From: Odoribacter sp. AF15-53
Lineage (GTDB): Bacteria; Bacteroidota; Bacteroidia; Bacteroidales; Marinifilaceae
Assembly: GCF_003479425.1 (NCBI RefSeq)
Contig: NZ_QUHC01000002.1
Location: 569,033 to 633,032, forward strand
Direction of reading: 5' to 3'
DNA length: 64,000 bases
Part shown: positions 60,918 to 64,000 of the stretch, piece by piece
Layout of the letters: every line of letters starts with the position of its first letter
How positions within the stretch are numbered: the stretch's first letter is position 1
Position numbers and translations under genes: made by a program
Notes under the pieces: generated by a model
What the model was told of the DNA's origin: nothing
The model's input: only the letters and a program-made list of their open reading frames with translations
The model's database searches: none

Positions 60918-61457
60918 TCAAAAAAACATCAACATCACCACCGGGTAGAGATGCTGCAACCGGTCACGCAGGTACTTCTTGGCACGTTGACGCTGTGTTT
61001 TCACGGTTGACTCGGCCACGTCCAGTTGTTCGCAGATCGTTTTGATATCCAACATCTCGATATAACTCATCTTAAAAATCCGCTTGCATTCTCCCGGTAA
61101 CTCCTCGACAGCGGCAAAAATCTCCTCGAAGACATCCGTCTCCACCTGAAAACAAAAAACATCTTCCTCTTCCGGGAGTTTCGCCCCTAAACGACGATTC
61201 GCCTTTTCCCGGACATGCAACTTTTCCAGATAATTCAACGCCGCATGCTGAACGCAATGATATAAAAATGACTTTAGCGCGTAATGATTCTCGAACTTAC
61301 TTTTAGATTCCCAAAAACGCAGAAACACCTCCTGCACGATATCCCTGGCTGCTTCCTCATCCCGCACGAATTTATTGGCAAAAAAACAAAGGGAAGCGTA
61401 ATACTGATGAAATACACTTTCAAATATTTCCGGTTGTTTCACGTTCAGCAAATCCAC
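60918..61457 (-). CDS. ECF-type RNA polymerase sigma-70 factor
   Basis: A 179-residue ECF sigma. Region 2 (FHQYYASLCFFANKFVRDEEAARDIVQEVFLRFWESK) binds core polymerase and the -10; region 4 (LPGECKRIFKMSYIEMLDIKTICEQLDVAESTVKTQRQRAKKYLRDRL) has the helix-turn-helix for the -35. It is the first gene of the regulatory pair with FecR and should drive susC and its downstream genes when the STN domain of SusC reports substrate. Start ATG 61457. Confidence 0.93.
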   Translation of the reverse strand: MDLLNVKQPEIFESVFHQYYASLCFFANKFVRDEEAARDIVQEVFLRFWESKSKFENHYALKSFLYHCVQHAALNYLEKLHVREKANRRLGAKLPEEEDVFCFQVETDVFEEIFAAVEELPGECKRIFKMSYIEMLDIKTICEQLDVAESTVKTQRQRAKKYLRDRLQHLYPVVMLMFF

Positions 61458-61510
61458 AAATATTCATTTTAAACGTTAAACTTTTACTACCACACCACGC
61501 CTCTCCGCAT

Positions 61511-61539
61511 CAAAAATACATTTTTATAACGAGAACCAA
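61511..61539 (-). promoter_or_regulatory. Promoter of the sigma factor gene
   Basis: On the minus strand, TTG (61539-61537), 18 bases and TATTTTTG (61518-61511), which fits the housekeeping promoter. Leader about 47 bases. It implies constitutive expression of the sigma factor held by FecR. Confidence 0.5.
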
Positions 61540-61597
61540 CATAATAAACGAAAAAATTATTTAAGCATGATGAATGAATAATAAAACACCATCTATT

Positions 61598-62236
61598 CTA
61601 CACCCCCTTTCCCGCAACCAATCCCAGTGAACCAGAGGTTCGTGAACCTGCCACATTCCGTGCAAATCCATGCACGACAACCTGCCGGATATCCCATCCA
61701 TCAGGCAAGCCCCAGGTCAATCTCCCCGCAACACCCCGGGTTCCTAACGGGATCACAATCCCCAGCATTTCTCCCACTTCCGAAACCACCCCATACAAAA
61801 GATCGCTATCAAAAGCATAAGGCATCAACGCTTGCCGTTCCCAACAAAACAACACGCTATTCGCCTCCGCATCCAGCTCTGCCGACAAAGCCGGCTGTCC
61901 CAACGGCCCTTCCGAAACCGCCATATCCAACCAATCAAATGTCACCTTCAACTCGTCATCCACTCCAATCTTCATCACGTTAGCCTTCACGAAACGATTA
62001 ACACCCTCTTTTAACGAGGAACAACAAAACCCAACCTGCAAAGCGGGATAAAAGAAATAACAAACCTCCTGTATCGCTTTCATCCGAACCCTCTGTTTCA
62101 ACTGCAACAAAGACTTCCTGTCCCGGTGATGCCCACATTTAGCACGTACCACGTTTTGATTATTCAAAACGTAAGTTGTCACGTTCCCGACGGAATTCTT
62201 CACCCGTCGGAACAAAACAGAATCAAAAATAGCCAT
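61598..62236 (-). CDS. DUF6266 family protein (copy 2 of 3)
   Basis: A 212-residue soluble protein: basic N-terminus (SVLFRRVKNSVGNVTTYVLNN), the KSLLQLKQRVRMKAIQ helix in the place of the Q-R repeat of the family, and near the end WDIRQVVVHGFARNVAGSRTSGSLG. No signal peptide. It is separated from copy 3 by 7 bases, and both read on the same strand. Function unknown. The family assignment rests on the order of blocks shared with the copy at 62244. Confidence 0.6.
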   Translation of the reverse strand: MAIFDSVLFRRVKNSVGNVTTYVLNNQNVVRAKCGHHRDRKSLLQLKQRVRMKAIQEVCYFFYPALQVGFCCSSLKEGVNRFVKANVMKIGVDDELKVTFDWLDMAVSEGPLGQPALSAELDAEANSVLFCWERQALMPYAFDSDLLYGVVSEVGEMLGIVIPLGTRGVAGRLTWGLPDGWDIRQVVVHGFARNVAGSRTSGSLGLVAGKGV

Positions 62237-62243
62237 AATCGTT

Positions 62244-62885
62244 TTATTCTCTGGTTACCTTAAAATATTTACTTGGAGAAAACCGCAACCGATCTCCCGT
62301 CCCGAAAAAGCAATACAAGTGAGCCTCCTTCCACGTTTCCCCGAGTAACTCGACCGATGCCCAACAATCTTTCCGGCAAGCCTCAACCCCCGTCAGCATA
62401 ACCACCCGGAACGGGTCCGGATCAAAAACAGCGGCAACCAGCAGACGATCGGACGATTGAGCCGCCATCGAAACCGAATTATCCATCCACGAAAACTCTA
62501 CCCGTCTCCCGTCGTACCCCTTCATTTCCAAGCAATAGGGCAATTGCTGGCAACCATGCGACAAACGCAACAAGGAATAATCAATAAAATTCTCCTTACC
62601 AAAAGCCATGATATTAAAGTGCATGAACAAGTGATAACCGGATCGGCTTTCCTCCTCTTTAGCCGCTAAATCATACACCTCCTTTAACACCCCGACTTTA
62701 ACCGATTGATAAAAAGCCTGTATGGCCGGAAACCTCGCCCGTTGCCGTAATTGACTCGCAGTTCGCGGATCAACTACCTTTTCCGGCTTCTTCCGGGCGT
62801 AAGTCTTTTTCCCGACCGTGTAAACAATCAAGCCGTCAATCTCCCCTGAACAATTTTTTAACAACGAATCCTCCTGCAGTTCCAT
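62244..62885 (-). CDS. DUF6266 family protein (copy 3 of 3)
   Basis: A 213-residue soluble protein. Block order: GEIDGLIVYTVGKKTYARKKPEKV, DPRTASQLRQRARFPAIQAFY (typical of the family), SGYHLFMHFNIMAFG, and the C-terminal FSPSKYFKV. The closing block matches copy 1 (FSSSKYFRV at its end). First of a two-gene unit with copy 2. Function unknown. Confidence 0.65.
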   Translation of the reverse strand: MELQEDSLLKNCSGEIDGLIVYTVGKKTYARKKPEKVVDPRTASQLRQRARFPAIQAFYQSVKVGVLKEVYDLAAKEEESRSGYHLFMHFNIMAFGKENFIDYSLLRLSHGCQQLPYCLEMKGYDGRRVEFSWMDNSVSMAAQSSDRLLVAAVFDPDPFRVVMLTGVEACRKDCWASVELLGETWKEAHLYCFFGTGDRLRFSPSKYFKVTRE

Positions 62886-63281
62886 AACATGAATTTTTTA
62901 AGTTATACATTTCCCCGAACCTTGTCTCGTACATCTCCAGAATTACCCCTGCATCGCTTGTATTTCAACAATTCTCCCCCGTACCACGAATATACAACAC
63001 GAACCCACCGGAATCCAAATAAAAAGGATAAAATCTTCCATTTTATCGAAGATGAATGCAAGATGAATACAAGATAAATGCTTCATGGTGATAATGAACT
63101 ACCCATGACATACAAACGGGATAACAAGCAAATATAGCCCAATCCCGGACATTCCCCGGCCAAAACAAGGATATAACACACACAACACATGTTATCTTCA
63201 CGAAATAACCCGCCCCCCAAATAATGTACCCCTTACTCACATCATCACGAGAATAAACCTCCCGAACACATCATCCCAACG
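62886..63281. other. 396-bp non-coding gap
   Basis: Upstream of the DUF6266 pair. Holds a 7-base stem ATAAAAT-CTTCC-ATTTTAT (63028-63046) and three tandem 11-base units of AAGATGAATGC type (63049-63081). No gene or RNA recognised. Confidence 0.45.
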
Positions 63282-64000
63282 CTACAAGTTCCTAAAAAAT
63301 AAGGCGGTCTCCTCCAACGTGTAAAATTGAAAATCAGGAAAAAGCGACAAAACCTTAGCACTGGAATAACGGGATTTATGCTGGGACGAACGAGCAGTTT
63401 CTTTTGTAAAAGCCGGTTTCTTTCCCGTGAACAAGGCGACAAACGCCAACAACCGCCAAGCCACCCCGGTCATCCACGGACTCATTCGCAAATAAGGCGG
63501 GTGCTTCCCCGCAATTCGGGCAATCACGGTAAACAACTCTTTATAAGAATAATTTCCCCCGCAAAGCACAAAACGTTCCCCCCGAATAGCCCGATCACCC
63601 GCCAAACGAATCATCAATTCGCAAACATCCCGGACATCCACGTACCCGTTCACACCTTCCGTGTAAAAAGGCATCCCTTTCCGGGCTTGCTCGAACAGCT
63701 TGGCACTACTGCGTCCCCGTAAACCCGCTCCTAGTATAATCGCCGGGTTCACGATCACCGCATCCAAGCCCTTACGGATGTATTCCCAAACTATTTTCTC
63801 GGATTCTCCCTTGCTTCCCGAATATAGCGAATGAACGGAACCCGGTACTTCCGGCGTCGTTTCATCAATCACAACTTGCTCATCAGGAGCATCGCCCAAA
63901 GCGGCAATCGAACTCACGAAACACAAACGCACTCCTCGTTCCAGACAAAGCCGACATATATTTTCGGTTCCCCTGATATTGGTTGTCAGAAGTGTATCCC
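63282..64000 (-). CDS. NAD-dependent epimerase/dehydratase, extended SDR (partial)
   Basis: The frame is open to the right edge, so the N-terminus (Rossmann GxxGxxG) is outside the window. The visible 239 residues begin with TLLTTNIRGTENICRLC and contain VSSIAALG, the active-site YSGSK (Y-x3-K), VIVNPAIILGAG, and GYVDVRDVCELMIRLA. These fit the dihydroflavonol 4-reductase-like SDR family of Bacteroidetes. The substrate is unknown. Confidence 0.87.
   Translation of the reverse strand, partial: DTLLTTNIRGTENICRLCLERGVRLCFVSSIAALGDAPDEQVVIDETTPEVPGSVHSLYSGSKGESEKIVWEYIRKGLDAVIVNPAIILGAGLRGRSSAKLFEQARKGMPFYTEGVNGYVDVRDVCELMIRLAGDRAIRGERFVLCGGNYSYKELFTVIARIAGKHPPYLRMSPWMTGVAWRLLAFVALFTGKKPAFTKETARSSQHKSRYSSAKVLSLFPDFQFYTLEETALFFRNL

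Noticed and set aside
46341..61457. Locus considered as a polysaccharide utilisation locus
   Set aside because: No carbohydrate-active enzyme is present; SusCD alone does not show glycan use.

Overview
The window is a chromosomal stretch of a Bacteroidota bacterium, most likely order Bacteroidales. The evidence is a SusC/SusD pair with an ECF sigma/FecR switch, type III glutamine synthetase, several protein families largely restricted to Bacteroidetes (DUF1343, DUF3108, DUF4837, DUF6266, DUF4268), and many upstream sequences that fit the Bacteroidetes -7 box TAnnTTTG. A gut member of the Odoribacteraceae (Butyricimonas/Odoribacter type) is a guess from overall gene content, not shown. I found no rRNA, tRNA, CRISPR array or intact insertion sequence.

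Layout. 1-2.2 kb: the end of an ABC permease followed by a LytS/LytTR two-component pair. 2.3-3.5 kb: purM. 3.5-14.6 kb: a long minus-strand envelope cluster (LolE-type permease, TonB-like protein, ComF, Ig-like lipoprotein, DUF3108, DUF4837 lipoprotein, NamZ muramidase, AsmA-like protein). 14.8-17.2 kb: a DUF6266 protein and an unusual SDR-lipocalin fusion. 17.5-21.9 kb: a PLP aminotransferase and a four-subunit 2-oxoacid:ferredoxin oxidoreductase. 21.9-25.9 kb: galactose genes (SSS symporter, galK, galM). 25.9-28.5 kb: an EmrAB-like efflux pair. 28.7-30.9 kb: an overlapping GNAT / IbrA (PAPS-reductase-like) / IbrB (ParB-like) cassette. 31-36.4 kb: aminotransferase, DUF4268, RNase HII, GH3, META-MliC lipoprotein. 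36.5-46 kb: glnN, a PAS histidine kinase, pyridoxamine kinase, HAD phosphatase, small P-loop kinase, pyrF, prfA. 46.3-61.5 kb: a large minus-strand nutrient-uptake locus (sigma factor, FecR, SusC, SusD, metallopeptidase-like lipoprotein, two thioredoxin-like proteins, TlpA protein, zinc metalloprotease). 61.6-64 kb: two more DUF6266 proteins and a partial SDR.

The most interesting points are four. (1) A candidate cis-antisense small RNA lies opposite the susC leader, with a perfect -7 box and a textbook terminator. (2) The uptake locus carries thioredoxin-like proteins and proteases instead of glycan enzymes, and its metallopeptidase-like lipoprotein appears to have lost the HExxH site. (3) A family of modular intergenic palindromes is built from short-period A/T-rich arms around a conserved GC-rich core; five cores are seen here and some sit in 5' leaders. 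(4) The GNAT-IbrA-IbrB cassette is tightly overlapped and has its own promoter. All functions are read from sequence motifs and remembered family knowledge; no searches were run.
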